NCBI GenBank assembly: GCA_022495995.1
Contig: JAFEMH010002583.1
Coordinates: 207,001 to 271,000, forward strand
Source of the DNA: Adenophora triphylla var. japonica
Taxonomy: Eukaryota > Streptophyta > Magnoliopsida > Asterales > Campanulaceae
DNA: 64,000 bases
Reading direction: 5' to 3'
The notes under the pieces are model-generated. The model searched no databases and was not told the DNA's origin. It was given only the letters and a program-made list of their open reading frames with translations. Position numbers and translations under genes: made by a program. Each line of letters opens with the position of its first letter. Position 1 is the stretch's first letter. Positions 10,175 to 21,677 of this stretch are shown here, in pieces.

Positions 10175-10989
10175 AACAATCTTTGGGAAACACCTTAGAA
10201 ACATTGGAAGTAACAATGTTAAGTATTTTTTTTTAGCGTGAGGGGGCCCAAACAACAGCCTAATAGATCAACAAAACAAAATATTTAGAACAAAATGTTA
10301 AGGAATATAACCTTAGGGAGTGTAATGTTAAGGAAAATATTTCATACCTGAGTAAGTATAAGAACATCACCAACACCTATGTCACTTCCGCCCTCACTAT
10401 CCCTCATCACTTTGTCAGCAATGTAAGCATCAATGGTATCAGTAGGATCCTTCAAAACCAAATGCACAGAGCCATGATCACTTGGTGTGAACTCCTTCAC
10501 AACCACAACAACCTAATAGAACAAAAATATAATGATCAATTATTTGTAAATTTCAACCTTAACTATAATTAATATAAAATAATATACCTGTTCCACCCTC
10601 TCATATTTTTGGCAATTCTCCTTTATCATTCTCAACGGATCTGCAGTGAGATAGTCCATTGCAGAAAGCCAAGCGTTGCCCTGAAAATCGTCATCCGCCT
10701 CCGGCTCTTCAAGCTTTCTAAGTATGGCCTCTTGGGTCGACTTAGCGGGGGGTCCCTGAGAGACATGAGCTTTTTCGGTGCGATGCTGACGCATGGCGGA
10801 CTGTGCGTCACCAGCGGGACCAGGTATGATATGAGGCGGTGGAGATTCTCTCTCTCGTTCGATTTGAGGCGGTGGAGATTCAAACTCTCGTTCGATTTGA
10901 GAGAGATTAGATAGACGATTGGAGGTTTGACCGGGATGTCCAGGAAGAGGTTGTCGTCCAAGATACCAGCGGGGTTTTGATGGATCCAT
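10175..10989 (-). pseudogene. HROB-like (DUF4539) gene fragment, right arm copy
   Basis: Mirror copy of the fragment at 8830-9660. Exons on the minus strand are 10989-10588, 10512-10348 and 10259 to about 10175, all with GT-AG borders and phase 0. Here the exon 1 frame is open from ATG to the splice site (MDPSKPRWYLGRQPLPG onward), so exon 1 plus exon 2 could be translated. Exon 3 carries the same in-frame TAA as the left arm. Relative to the left arm a few codons are missing near LTA/DPLRMIK. The conserved PGPAG, LKDP and VGDVLILTQ motifs are present. Confidence 0.7.
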
Positions 10990-11162
10990 TTTGATAGTTA
11001 TAAATTTTGGATTGAGAAAGATGAATTAGATTTGAGAGAGATAAATGAGAGATGGACTATGAAAGAAAGAAAGAAAAGGGTGAAATGGACTGAGAAAGGA
11101 AGAGAAGGGTTTGTTTTGTTGGGACTGACGGAGAGGGTTTTGTAGGGAATTTGAAATTACAT

Positions 11163-11225
11163 AACTCGCTACACCGTGTAGCGAGTTTGACTTTGGGCAA
11201 AACTCGCTACACCGTGTAGCGAGTT
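11163..11225. repeat. Palindrome pair (inner right TIR of element 1)
   Basis: Two copies of the 25-bp near-palindrome at 11163-11187 and 11201-11225, both with a central C. They are the mirror of 8595-8657 in the left arm. Confidence 0.95.
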
Positions 11226-11270
11226 TATGTTAATTAAATGCCCTAATTAATTTTCCACCGGTCAAACTTA

Positions 11271-11671
11271 GGCCCCGTTTGTTTTCAGGAAAATGGGAGG
11301 AAAACGTTTTTCGGAAAACGTTTTCCCCGTTTTTCGGTGTTTGGTAATTTTCCGGAAAACGTTTTTCCCATTTTCCGGTGTTTGGTAGTTTTCCGGAAAA
11401 TGGAGAAAATGGTTTTCGGAAAACATTTTCCGCCGTTTCTAAGGAAAACGTTTTCTGGATTTTTTCCTAAGGAAGTTGTTTTCCGGAAAATGGTGTAAAA
11501 AAGTGGATGAATAATATTTTAATAATAATAATAATAATAAAAAAAATAATAATAAAAAATAATAAAATAATAATAATAATAAAATAATAATAATAAAAAA
11601 ATAAAATAAAATAATAATAAAATAATAATAATAAAAAAAAAAAAATAAAAAAAAATAAAAATAATAAAATA

Positions 11672-11717
<46 letters not shown>

Positions 11718-12002
11718 TAATAATTAATAAAATAATAAAATAAAATAAAATAATAATAAAATAATAATAATAATAATATTAAAATAATAATAAAATAATA
11801 ATAATAGTAATTTTTCGAAAAACATCTTCATTTTCCGGAAAACGTTTTCCCCATTTTCCTAAGGAAGTTGTTTTCCAGGAAAACATCTTCCTCATTTTTC
11901 GGAAAACGTTTTTCACATTTTCGGAAAACGTTTTCCTTTTCCGGAAAACATTTTCCAGAAAATCATTTTCCGGAAGTTATTTTCCCCGAAACAAATGGAG
12001 CC
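11271..12002. mobile_element. Tourist-like (PIF/Harbinger) element nested in element 1
   Basis: It starts GGCCCCGTTTGTTT and ends with the inverse of GGCTCCATTTGTTT, flanked by TTA at 11268-11270 and 12003-12005. TTA duplication and GGCCCCGTTTG-type termini fit PIF/Harbinger MITEs. The flanks rejoin exactly to the mirror sequence in the left arm, so the insertion post-dates the inverted repeat. Both subterminal regions hold many copies of the palindrome GGAAAACGTTTTCC, and a long (TAA)n tract fills the middle. Confidence 0.85.
11515..11812. repeat. (TAA)n / AAT-rich microsatellite
   Basis: About 300 bp made only of A and T, dominated by TAA trinucleotides with short A runs. It forms the core of the nested Tourist-like element. 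Confidence 0.95.
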
Positions 12003-12014
12003 TTAATTAACATA

Positions 12015-12081
12015 AACTCGCTACACGGTGTAGCGAGTTTTGACCAACCCTAGTCAAACTCGCTACACGGTGTAGCGAGTT
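12015..12081. repeat. Palindrome pair (outer right TIR of element 1)
   Basis: Two copies of the 25-bp near-palindrome at 12015-12039 and 12057-12081, both with a central G. They mirror 8474-8540 and are separated from the inner pair only by the nested Tourist-like insertion. Confidence 0.95.
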
Positions 12082-12272
12082 TCAAAAAAATGGTCATTGT
12101 GGGCAATAGTTTGAACAGTGAGTCATTTAAGTAAATAAAAAAGTAAAACGGGATTATTTGAGAAAAAAATCCTATTTTTGCTGTTTTTAAGACATTTTTA
12201 ATATGAATATGCATTATCTATTGCTTTAGATTGACATGTAATAAAATTAATACAAAATGACAGCCCTAAAAG

Positions 12273-12348
12273 TTTGCGAAAAAATGAAAGTCCTACTAAA
12301 TGGAAGTCATATGACTTCCATTTAGTAGGACTTTCATTTTTTCGCAAA
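12273..12348. repeat. Perfect 76-bp palindrome
   Basis: The left arm 12273-12310 starts TTTGCGAAAAAATG and ends GGAAGTCAT. The right arm 12311-12348 is its exact reverse complement with no spacer: 38 bp plus 38 bp without a mismatch. AAAATGAC occurs just outside on both sides (about 12254 and 12350), possibly a target duplication. No coding potential. Confidence 0.95.
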
Positions 12349-15300
12349 TAAAATGACTATATATTTTTTATAATATTTATTTCTAAGATTTATAGTGCAA
12401 ACTTTTATTTCTGTAGTACTATTTTCCAATAATAATTTAATTGTTTGGTGACTGTAGAAATTCTCTTGTTTAATTTCAGATAGTAGTTACTACTTCAATT
12501 AACATTAGTTTCAGATAGTAGTTATTATTTCAATTAACAAGTTTGTATTAATTACTGTCATTTTCAATTTTCAAGACATATTTTGGAGAGTCTATTATTC
12601 AATGCATAAGCATGAGCCAAACATACATTTAATGTCATATTTTTTTTTGAAAAAAAAATTGAAATCTACTAAATTTAAGGTTGTATAATTGAAATATATA
12701 GTCAGATTTTGGCGCCAGATTTCCTTAATTAGTAAGTGTGCCATTTGCACTTGTGTCATTATATAGTTATAGATTATACTTTATACAATTTTTTTAAGCA
12801 CAATAAATTTTAATTGCATTGTTAAAACATCTAGATGGCTTAACACAATTTGGAGGCTAATTCCAAATATGGTTGTTATACAAAATTTGAACAACATAAA
12901 TTTCACTATTTGTTAAAAGAAAAGCATGATAAGCAAAAAAAAAAAAAAAATTGGTTTCAAATCCACTATTGTCCACCAATAAAATGAAGCTCATCACTGT
13001 CTCTTGAATCTTTAACGTTCGATTCATTGCACCTTTTTTGATTAACTCTGCTTCTGACTATAACTTGGGACACGTAAATACCATTCCAAGTAAAACTTGG
13101 AAACTGTTATACACTGACATTGTAACCATCAATAAAAATGCATACGCACTCAATGACTAACGAGAGAGAAAGTACAGAATTCTCACAATACTGAGCAAAG
13201 GAAGCGAAAAGGGAATCAAATTAGGCCATGTTTTAAAAAAGAAACAAGGTGAAAAGGCCCCTTATATCAATTTTTTGTCGGGAAGTATCTTGAAATGCCA
13301 TATATAGTAGATCAGATTAATTGTTAACGAAAACTCCAACCAGATGCAACATGAATTTAATCGACTAGTTCACCTGACATTTGGCGTATAGGTTGAAAAA
13401 TATACTCCAACAGGTGACTTTATTTGTCTATGTAAATTCAAAGGAAACTATTTAACAATATATCTTAGTAATTTAGTTCAGGAAGCACAAAAACGACAGA
13501 AAATAAGTGTATAAGTATAATTAAGCTTCAGCCCCACTTCTTTAATACTTTTTATTTGATTCGCTATCACCTTACCGAACATTGCAAATGAAGTAACTTT
13601 CAAGAGGGGAAAACAATCAAAAATCCATGGTCACAACCTTAACTGCTAATTACATGCTTAGAAGTGTTGTATGCATAAATTCTCATCATAATTTCAAGAT
13701 ACAGATAACGGGCCCATATATCCACAGAAAGCCACACGCAATACATACAAAAGTAAGTATAAATACACACACATACATGGGTTGATATAGAACAAAAAGA
13801 GTAACCTAATTCTGCCCAATAAAAATACAAACGCCACACACTCAAGAAGGAGGGGGAAATCGCGAGTTCATAGATGAAATGGAAAGAGTGAGTACCTTTT
13901 TCGCGTCAGCGGAAGTGGCCGGAAGGGAGAGAGAAGGTGGCCAGAATCACGGCGGAGAATGGAGGCCGCCGGCTAGAGAGAGGATCGTGCTCGCCGACAG
14001 CTACAACATGGAGATCGTGTTCGCCGCTGTGAGAAATGAGGAGAGAGAGAGAGAGAAATAAATCATATTAAAGAGAGAAATAAATTAGGTCTGGCTCGCC
14101 TGATTTATACAAAACGTTAACCATGGAAATTTTCGTGGATATTACCCACGGGATATTCAGTGGTTAATTAATGCCTATACTCACGAAATTTGGTCCATGG
14201 GTAATTAGTTTACTTACTCGCATTTAATGCATAGTGAACAATTATATTTTGAGTACACCTGAACTGCTTACTCATTTTTTACTGTTTCCTACTTGTAAAT
14301 ACGAAATATGGATTACTTATTTTGAGATGAATAAAAATAAAAATAAAAATAAAGATTTATATTTATTTTAATACAGATTAAATAATAAGAGTGGCACTTA
14401 TTATTATTGGACATAATATTAGTAATATGTGGTTGTAAATTGAATTGAGCTTTTCATGTTTCATATGGGAATGGATCTTAGTAGTTTAAGTTGTTACTTT
14501 ACAACATTTACACCATGGATTGCAATGAGAAAGAAAAAAAAATATGATTTTTATTTACTATAGAAATTAATATGTTGGAAACGTGAGGATTTAAGAATTA
14601 GTAATAAGCCACCCACTTAGACCTTGCAAATGATGAACATTCATTAATTCATATGCTTTAATTACTTTCATCATAAGATGCTTCTTAAGGTCCCATTTAT
14701 TGAGTACTACTACTTTCGGACTATAATAGTCCATACTTTTGACCTCGCTCTATATTTCCTTTTACTTTACAACTTTTCTTTTCCTTTTTATTTCTTGTTT
14801 TTTTTTAATGCACCTCTAACTCTAACCCGGAATGTTGTCACTTTGAAGTATCACCGTTTACACGTATGCTGAGACTCGTCAATACGGAAGGATGGTAGGA
14901 GATGTGAATGTAACAACGGGGGCTCCAATGATGGATAGCGACTCTTTTGATGACTACTATGATGAAGAAGATAAGAGCGCATTCAAGTCTAAAGGCCGAG
15001 GCTTTAAAAGATATCGAGAATACTATAAAAGACATTGGAGATATTTTATTTTATTTTTGGTTTGCTTATTTGTTGTTAAGTGATAGTTTTGGTGTATTCC
15101 ACCATCACATTTTATTTTCGTATTTTAATAAAACTTAGGAGGATTTTTGCAGCCTTTTCGATTTAAAAAAAAAAATCCTTTTTTTTTTTTTCTTTTTTTT
15201 TGTTTTAGTTTCTTTTTTAGGTTATCATTTGTGGACATGAGAGATGGACTTATTTACTTTGTTAGTTAGTGTGGTAATTCAATTGAGTTTTCAAGTTATC

Positions 15301-15508
15301 GTTACTCTTTTGTGGATTTAATTTTTGTGAGTAGTAATAAGACGTAATTTTCAAATGTATAGGCCGGCCATATTGAGTATGGATATTAAGAGTGGCTGAG
15401 CCACCATTAAATCAATCAAAGGGGGTGCACAAACTAATAAAACATCAGTGGAAAGCAAATCTGAATCAAGTAGTTTCTTAAAATTTATATAAATATCAAT
15501 ACAAAATA
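12349..15508. other. Interval without supported genes
   Basis: AT-rich DNA. At 13850-14062 a GC-rich block with CT-rich minus-strand sequence and a GTACTCAC donor-like site resembles a plant 5' leader read on the minus strand, but no coding region follows it. At 14892-15083 (+) a 63-codon frame ends in a hydrophobic tail; its acidic centre reads SFDDYYDEEDKSAFK. I do not recognise it. No other feature is evident. Confidence 0.35.
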
Positions 15509-15786
15509 CTTCCTCCGTCCCATTTATAGCTTCATCATTTTGAAAGTGGCACACAAATTAAGAAAAAAGGTTAGTAAAGAAAGTGTTGTGAGTATAAAAG
15601 TAAAATGGGAGAGAGAATGAGTGGAGGGAATAGTAAAGTTGATTGATATTGTGAGTATAAAAGTAAAGTAGGAGAGAGAATTAGTGGGTAGAATAGTAAA
15701 GATTCTTTGTCATTTTAGGAAATGTGAAGCTTTAAACGGGACACCCGTTTTGACAAAAAATGAAGCTTCAAATGAGACGGAGAGAG
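15509..15786. mobile_element. Stowaway-type MITE
   Basis: Left end CTTCCTCCGTCCC, right end GAGACGGAGAGAG, flanked by TA. The interior carries the GGGAGAGAGAATGAGTGGAG motif common to the Stowaway copies here. Confidence 0.85.
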
Positions 15787-16526
15787 TATTTATTATGGGT
15801 TATGGGTCGGGAGACTTCATTTATTTCAATCCAAACAAATTGTAGTTGTAGTAGATAACGAACCTAAAATATGGGAGAATTAAATACAATACCAACCCAA
15901 GTTGCTTTCAATAAAATGGGTTGTTGTTATGGTTGAACTATTTGAGGTATAAAAAAAAATAAAAAAATAAAAACGAACTATTTGAGGTATTAAAAACCTA
16001 AATGTGTTCATTAGATTTGTACCTAAAATTACAACCTTTATGTCTAACCCATGCTAATTGTAGGTGCATCCGATCTCATACTCCATTATTCACATAATTT
16101 CATAATAAACATTGTATTTTTATCGGAATCAAAATAATTATCACGTTGTTAAATAAGAAAATAATCTTTGATATATTTTTATCATCGTATAGGCGGTATA
16201 AAAATAAGTATTTTTTTTTTTAAATTAGACAAGTCAACTATGTCATCTATTACTATTACGATGGCTTTTACTAGCCTCACTATAAAAATAGTACAAGCCC
16301 CATAACGTTGCCATCAACTTCTTGGTTCAACCCAAAATGGTAAACTACAAATAAAGGTATTTATACTACATATTACAATGAATAAAGGGAGGAAATGAAT
16401 TTTTGGTGATGTCAAGGCTTCTCTTAATTAATTTCTAACCTTTTTTTTCTTTGTATTTAAAGCATGGAAAGAAAAAGAGTCATATGCTTAACTTTTTATT
16501 AATTGAGAAACTTCTTTTCAGAGTAG
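15787..16526. other. Interval without supported genes
   Basis: AT-rich sequence with no open frame or terminal repeat that I can assign. Confidence 0.5.
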
Positions 16527-16626
16527 GGTAATAAATGAATTTTTTCCCAAATAATCCCGTTTTACTTTTTTATTTACCAAAATGACTTACTGTTCAAACT
16601 ATTGCCCAGATTGTCCTCTTTTTTGA

Positions 16627-16814
16627 AACTCGCTACACCGTGTAGCGAGTTTGACTAGGGTTGGTCAAAACTCGCTACACCGTGTAGCGAGTATAGGGCA
16701 ATTAATTAGGCCGTTGGAAAATTAATTACGGCATTTAATTAAACATAACTCGCTACACCGTGTAGCGAGTTTTGACCAGATTTAAGTCAAACTCGCTACA
16801 CCGTGTAGCGAGTT
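16627..16814. repeat. Four 25-bp near-palindromes (left TIR of element 2)
   Basis: Copies at 16627-16651, 16669-16693, 16747-16771 and 16790-16814; the second ends in GAGTA instead of GAGTT. The spacers correspond to those of element 1. All four have a central C, so the central base is not strictly tied to orientation across the family. Confidence 0.9.
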
Positions 16815-16951
16815 AAATATATTCCAAACCCCTACATAACCCCCTCCGTCCGTCCCAACAAAACTTACCATTCTCTTCCTTTCTCAGTCCAGTTCTCCCT
16901 TTTCTTTCTTTCTTTCTTTCTTAAGTCCATCTTTCATCTATCTCTCTCATA

Positions 16952-17813
16952 ATGGATCCATCAAAACCCCGCTGGTATCGTGGACGAAAACCTCTTCCAA
17001 GACAACCCTGGCCAAACCTCCAATCGTCTATCTAATCTCTCTCAAATTGAACGAGAGTTTCAATCTCCACCGTCTCCACCGCCTCAAATCGAACGAGAGA
17101 GAGAATCTCCACCGCGTCATATCATACCTGGTCCCGCTGGTGAAGCACAGTTAGCCATGCGTCGGCATCACACCGGAAAAGCTCATGTCTCTCTCGGGGA
17201 CCCCGCTCGCCGACTCCAAGAGGCAATACGTAGAAAGCTTGAAGAGCGGAGGACGATGATGAATTCCAGGGCAAAGCTTGGCTTTCTGCAATGGATTATC
17301 TCACCGGAGAGGGTACATTTTATCCGTTGAAAATGATCAAGGAGAAATGCAAACAACATGAAAGGGTGGAACAGGTATAATATTTTATATTAATTATAGT
17401 TAAGGTTGAAATTTACAATTAATTGGTCATAATATTTTTGTTCTATTAGGTTGTGGTTGTTGTCAAGAAGTGCACACCAACTGAGAATGGCTCTTTTCAC
17501 GTGATTTTGAAGGATCCTACTGACACTATTGAAGCTTACTTAGGTGACAAAGTGTTTAAGCAAACTGAGGGCGGAAGTGACATAGGTGAAGGTGCTGTTC
17601 TGATACTTACTCAGGTATGAATTATTTTCCTTAACATTACACTCCCTAAATATATCCTTACCTTTTTGTTCTAAATGTTTTGTTTTGTTCATCTATTAGG
17701 TTGTTGTTTGGGCCATATCACGCTCAAAAAAACTACTTAACATTGTTCCTTCCAATGTTTGTAAGGTCTTCCCTAAGGATTGTTATTTTCATCTTTGGAC
17801 ATGTATTATTTGA
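16952..17813 (+). pseudogene. HROB-like (DUF4539) gene fragment in element 2
   Basis: Exon-like segments 16952-17374, 17450-17614 and 17700-17813 have the same GT-AG borders as the copies in element 1. Exon 3 is intact here and reads SKKLLNIVPSNVCKVFPKDC before a TGA, the expected end of the OB-fold region. Exon 1 has an early frameshift (the ATG frame closes after about 27 codons), but the open frame 16980-17330 still shows IIPGPAGEAQLAM. Exon 2 gives KDPTDTIEAYLGDKV and GEGAVLILTQ. Because each copy is broken at different points, the fragment was captured once and then decayed separately. Confidence 0.7.
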
Positions 17814-17859
17814 ATTTATGTCGGATTTAATATGTACCTGAATTTATGTAATATTTTTC

Positions 17860-18245
17860 TATGTGACCGGAATGTGGTCACTGAATTTATTTATTTATGT
17901 AAGATTTACTATGTGGTAGGGATGTGGCCACTAACTTGACAATATTTATTTTTGTGATTTTATGTAGATTTCCTATGTGGCCGGGATGTGGCCACTAACT
18001 CTAAAATATTTATTTTTTGTGATTTTATGTAAGATTTCCTATGTGACCGGGATGTGGCCACTAACTTGAAAATATTTATTTTTTGTGATTTTATGTAAGA
18101 TTTCCTATGTGGCCGGGATGTGGCCACTAACTTGACAATATTTATTTTTTGTGATTTTATGTAGATTTCCTATGTGGTCGGGATGTGGCCACTAACTCGA
18201 AAATATTTATTTTTTGTAATTTTATGTAAGATTTCCTATGTTATC
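17860..18245. repeat. About 64-bp tandem minisatellite, roughly six units
   Basis: Unit core GGCCGGGATGTGGCCACTAA followed by an AT-rich stretch containing ATATTTATTTTTTGTGATT. Units differ slightly (GGTCGGGATG, GACCGGGATG). A single unit exists at the matching place in element 1 (about 9785-9835), so the array expanded in element 2 only. Confidence 0.9.
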
Positions 18246-18255
18246 ATTTGTTAGT

Positions 18256-18605
18256 ACGAAGCTATTTTGAGCAACAATTTGAAGCTGATTTAATTGTCGA
18301 AATTAAAATTTAAAAGTTGTTATTGTTACACCATTATATGTACTTCAAGTAACAATTTTTAGATATTCATTATGATATCTAAATTAACCTATAATTATTG
18401 CTCAAAATAGCTTCGCGAACGAATTTTTTTTTTTGATGTTACTACGAAGCTATTTTGAGCAAAAATTTGAAGCTGATTTAATTGTCCAAATTAAAATTTA
18501 AAAGTTGTTATTGTTACAACATTATATGTACTTCAAGTAACAATTTTTAGATATTCATTATGATACATAAATTAACCTATATTTATTGTTCAAAATGCCT
18601 TCGCG
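18256..18605. repeat. Two tandem copies of a 160-bp MITE-like unit
   Basis: Copy 1 is about 18256-18417 and copy 2 about 18444-18605. Each starts TACGAAGCTATTTTGAGCA and ends with an inverted version (TTGCTCAAAATAGCTTCG in copy 1, more diverged in copy 2). The copies are highly similar along their length and separated by a T-rich linker. Confidence 0.75.
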
Positions 18606-18674
18606 AATGAAAAAACAAAAAGAAGTAAAAAATTTTGAAATTTTGTTGCTGTAAAGGGATTTGTTTTTACTTAA

Positions 18675-18699
18675 ATTCGCTACACCGTGTAGCGAGTTT
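18675..18699. repeat. Solitary 25-bp near-palindrome
   Basis: A single variant copy (ATTCGCTACAC, C, GTGTAGCGAGTT) in the interior of element 2, outside the TIR clusters. Confidence 0.85.
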
Positions 18700-18864
18700 C
18701 AATAAAGCTCAAATCAAATATAAAGCTAAACTACTAAGAAAAAGTTACAAAGTTTCAATACAAATAAAAAACATTCAAATAAAAAGTAAACTAATAGTAC
18801 AGTTCAATACAAATAAAAAACATTCAAATAAAAACTAAACCAATACAAATAAAAAGTGAACTCT

Positions 18865-20261
18865 CTACCTATTATCATAGTAAGTCATATCGTGGAAGCC
18901 GAACACCCCGAAAACCAAATTCTCGTGGCGCTGTCCCCATAGTGTAACAAGTGGGCGATGGTGCTCACCCCATCTCGCCGTAGGCCTTCCCCGCCGATCC
19001 GAACGGTGCAACTCCAGGCCAGTGTCGAACGGTGCTGGGACAAACTGTCTCAGGCCAAACTGCCTCATCACGTGATCAGGCAGATGCCACTCAACCTTCT
19101 CAAAGCATATGAGAGGGACCTTCGCCAACCATATCTCCTCACCCTCAGTGCAGTAGACTGGAGCGGGTCTCCCCTCATAAGGCTGCCACACCACGTGACC
19201 CTCGTTCGCCCGAGCCACCGATCCCGATAGCCTCGCAGCTATGTGCAAGTAACCTCTCTCGAGATCAAGCGAAGCCTGCGTCCACCTTTGAAATTTCATA
19301 AACAAAATAATTATAAGATTTTGTTCAAAAAAAATAAAAACATTAACGACGAGAAAATAAAGTATGATATATGCATACATGCATCCGAGGGGCATGATGA
19401 CGTAGTCCTGGTCTCTGAGGCGATAACGGATTTGCGGCCTCACACATGTCAACCTCTCCCAAGCCCAGATCTATATGAAATAAATGTATATCAAAAACTA
19501 AGTAATAATGCCGCAAATTTGAAATAAAACTTAAAAACATAATGAACATTAAAATGAAATAAAATACCTGTAGAACGTTGAGAAATCCTCCGCACTGTCT
19601 CGTGTGAGGGTCTGTCGCACTACATAACTCTCGATACAGAGAAAGCAAGCGCAAAGCACTCCCCCAACCTGTACTCCCCGACCCTAGAAACATCCACTAA
19701 GCGGGAGATAACATAGCTTAACCTTGTTGTTCGTACGATCGGGCATGATCGTAGAACCCAAGGCAAGCAAGATATAAGCCCGTACGTGCGATCCACAATC
19801 TACGGAGCGAGATCATCATCGAGGTCACTAAAGCGTGGGAAACGTACGGTAATCCATCGGAGCTTCGATCGCTCCCATCTATATCTCCGTCTGTGGACGG
19901 CCCCTAAATACTCCCCGACACTCGGCCCGCCGCCTATATGTACCGGAAACCCATCATCGATATAAAGATCCCCATCAATCGGCAACCCGCAAATCATGCC
20001 GATATCCTGTAGGGTGGTCGTCATCTCACCAACCGGAGATGGAACGTATGGGTCTCCTGACGCCATCTCTCGATCAAGGCCTCCAAAGAATGCAAAATCG
20101 TACCGTATCCGACCTATGTAGTGCACTCCACCGAATCCGCACTCTGCCAGTCTCAATAATATGACAGAGCTAATACGCCCGGCAAGGCGACACCACGACG
20201 AAAACGAGGGGACTAGAAACCGGCCACCCGGACCAAATATACCTAGCCCTATGGTTCGCAT
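18865..20261 (-). pseudogene. Plant mobile domain (PMD, MAIN-like) gene relic
   Basis: Minus-strand exons: about 20261-19568 (with frameshifts), 19470-19379 and 19285-18865, joined by GT-AG introns. Exon 1 contains SPVGEMTTTLQDIGMICGLP followed by IDGD, the PMD hallmark, then RAYILLALGSTIMPD and LYRELCSATDPHTRQCGGFL in other frames. Exon 2 reads IWAWERLTCVRPQIR. Exon 3 ends with FGFHDMTYYDNR and a TAG at 18865-18867. PMD proteins such as MAIN and MAIL1 act in silencing and genome stability in plants, and PMD genes are also carried by Mutator-like and gypsy elements. The frame breaks in exon 1 mark a pseudogene. It is inside element 2, convergent with the HROB fragment. Confidence 0.82.
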
Positions 20262-20917
20262 GGCGGGTCGAATGTATGTATCGATAGGCCGGGATCAATG
20301 AACGCTTCCATCTATTTATTTCAATATCAAGGTTGGTTATTGTTCTATAAGGCAAGAAAATAAATAAAAGAATACAAAAAATGTAATTACTAGTACGTGG
20401 CATTGTAATCCAAAGTTATCCCACACTTCCAAGAAGTGCCTCGTGGGGAAGTTCTTGGTTTCCACTCTATATACTAAGTAATACTTCAAGAGTAATCCTC
20501 ATGCGGTTTTGAAAAATAGGATGAATTTTTTTTTTTTTTATAAAATGTTTGAACAATAAATCATATTTTAAGGGTTTAGGGTTTGGGATATAAGTATATG
20601 AGATTTAGGATGTTGTTATATGTATATTAATTCCTATTCTATTTTTCTATCACTAAATCATATTTTAAGGATTTAGGGTTTCGTGACGAGAAATTAGGGT
20701 TTAGGGTTTACAATATGGTATATATGACGCCTAATTAATTCCTTCGACGTCATGCCTCACCTTATGTACCCCTTTCACGAATTAAGGATTCCGTTCGATT
20801 ACCTATAACTTATAAGAGTCATTAGTGGCACAATCCACTTGGACCTTGTTCGGACAAGCTCACGTTCCTATCTCGGTAATCAAATTTGCTATAATCTCAC
20901 ACAAGTTAAACTTTGTA

Positions 20918-21099
20918 CTCCCTCCGTCCCAAAAATATTCAAAAATCTTTTCAAAGTTGCTATTTATTTCTATTATGAGCAAATTTGCTATATACTCCCT
21001 TCTAAAATTTTCTAAAATGAATGACCCAATTTACTTTAAATTTGTTGTTGATAAAAATACATTTGTTTGTTTTTTTTTTTTTTTGAAACAGAGTTGGAG
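20918..21099. mobile_element. Short Stowaway-like MITE inside element 2
   Basis: Left end CTCCCTCCGTCCC after TA; right end GAAACAGAGTTGGAG before TA. Degenerate right terminus. Nested between the PMD relic and the right TIR. Confidence 0.7.
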
Positions 21100-21119
21100 T
21101 ATATAATATTTAGCATGTA

Positions 21120-21490
21120 GAAGCTAAATATTATTAAGTTATTTTTTTGTGAAAAATAAATAAAAAATAAATAGACAGTTCATATAAATGGGAATAACAA
21201 TAGTTCAACCAAAAATAAAATCCTAAATTGCAATGTCATAAAAAAAATCAAAAAAATTAGTCACATAAATGGGAATAACACTATTTCAACAACAAATCAA
21301 CCAAAAAAAATCATACAAAAAATAAAAAAATTCTTGGCATATAGAAATTTGTCACATAAATTCGGAATAATAATATTTCAACAACAAATCAACCAAAAAA
21401 ACTAAATAAAAATTCAGAGTTAAATAAAAATTAGTCAAGAAATTCGGAATTAAAAAAAAAAAATCATAAATTCGGAATAAAAACTAAAAT
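21120..21490. repeat. Degenerate AT-rich tandem repeat
   Basis: Three diverged copies of a unit of about 90 bp containing AAATGGGAATAACA, ATTTCAACAACAAATCAACC and AAAAAAT. It is near the right TIR of element 2 and has no coding content. Confidence 0.6.
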
Positions 21491-21677
21491 TCAACTTAAT
21501 ATAGAGATGTAAACTTACAATTAAGAAAAAGGTTGAAATTCTTGACAAAATCCTTGGCTTGGCTCGAATGTTCTTCTTCTTCCTTGCTTGCAGCGGCTAT
21601 GGAGGAGAGGAGTAAGTTTTTTTTTTCTTTGGTTTTTGGTTGAATGCGTGAACTGAAGGGGTAAGGGTTTTTAATTG

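Larger units (their letters stand above)
8382..12180. mobile_element. Family A Mutator-like element 1: giant inverted repeat
   Basis: An 8-bp duplication, CTGTTTTT, flanks the element (8374-8381 and 12181-12188; the next base outward differs). The left arm runs 8382-9895, the loop is 9896-9933, and the right arm (9934-12180) is its reverse complement, except for a 732-bp element inserted at 11271-12002. By eye the arms are nearly identical over 1.5 kb. Each outer end starts with the family TIR (TTCTCAAATAATCCCG), then the palindrome cluster, then an HROB-like gene fragment. No transposase is present. Transcription through it would give a very long hairpin RNA. Confidence 0.85.

Noticed and set aside
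14892..15083. A small acidic protein gene
   Set aside because: No promoter, conserved domain or splice context; listed only in the interval description.
18958..19527. Plus-strand frames of about 90 codons
   Set aside because: Shadows of the minus-strand PMD exons, which carry the recognisable motifs and splice sites.
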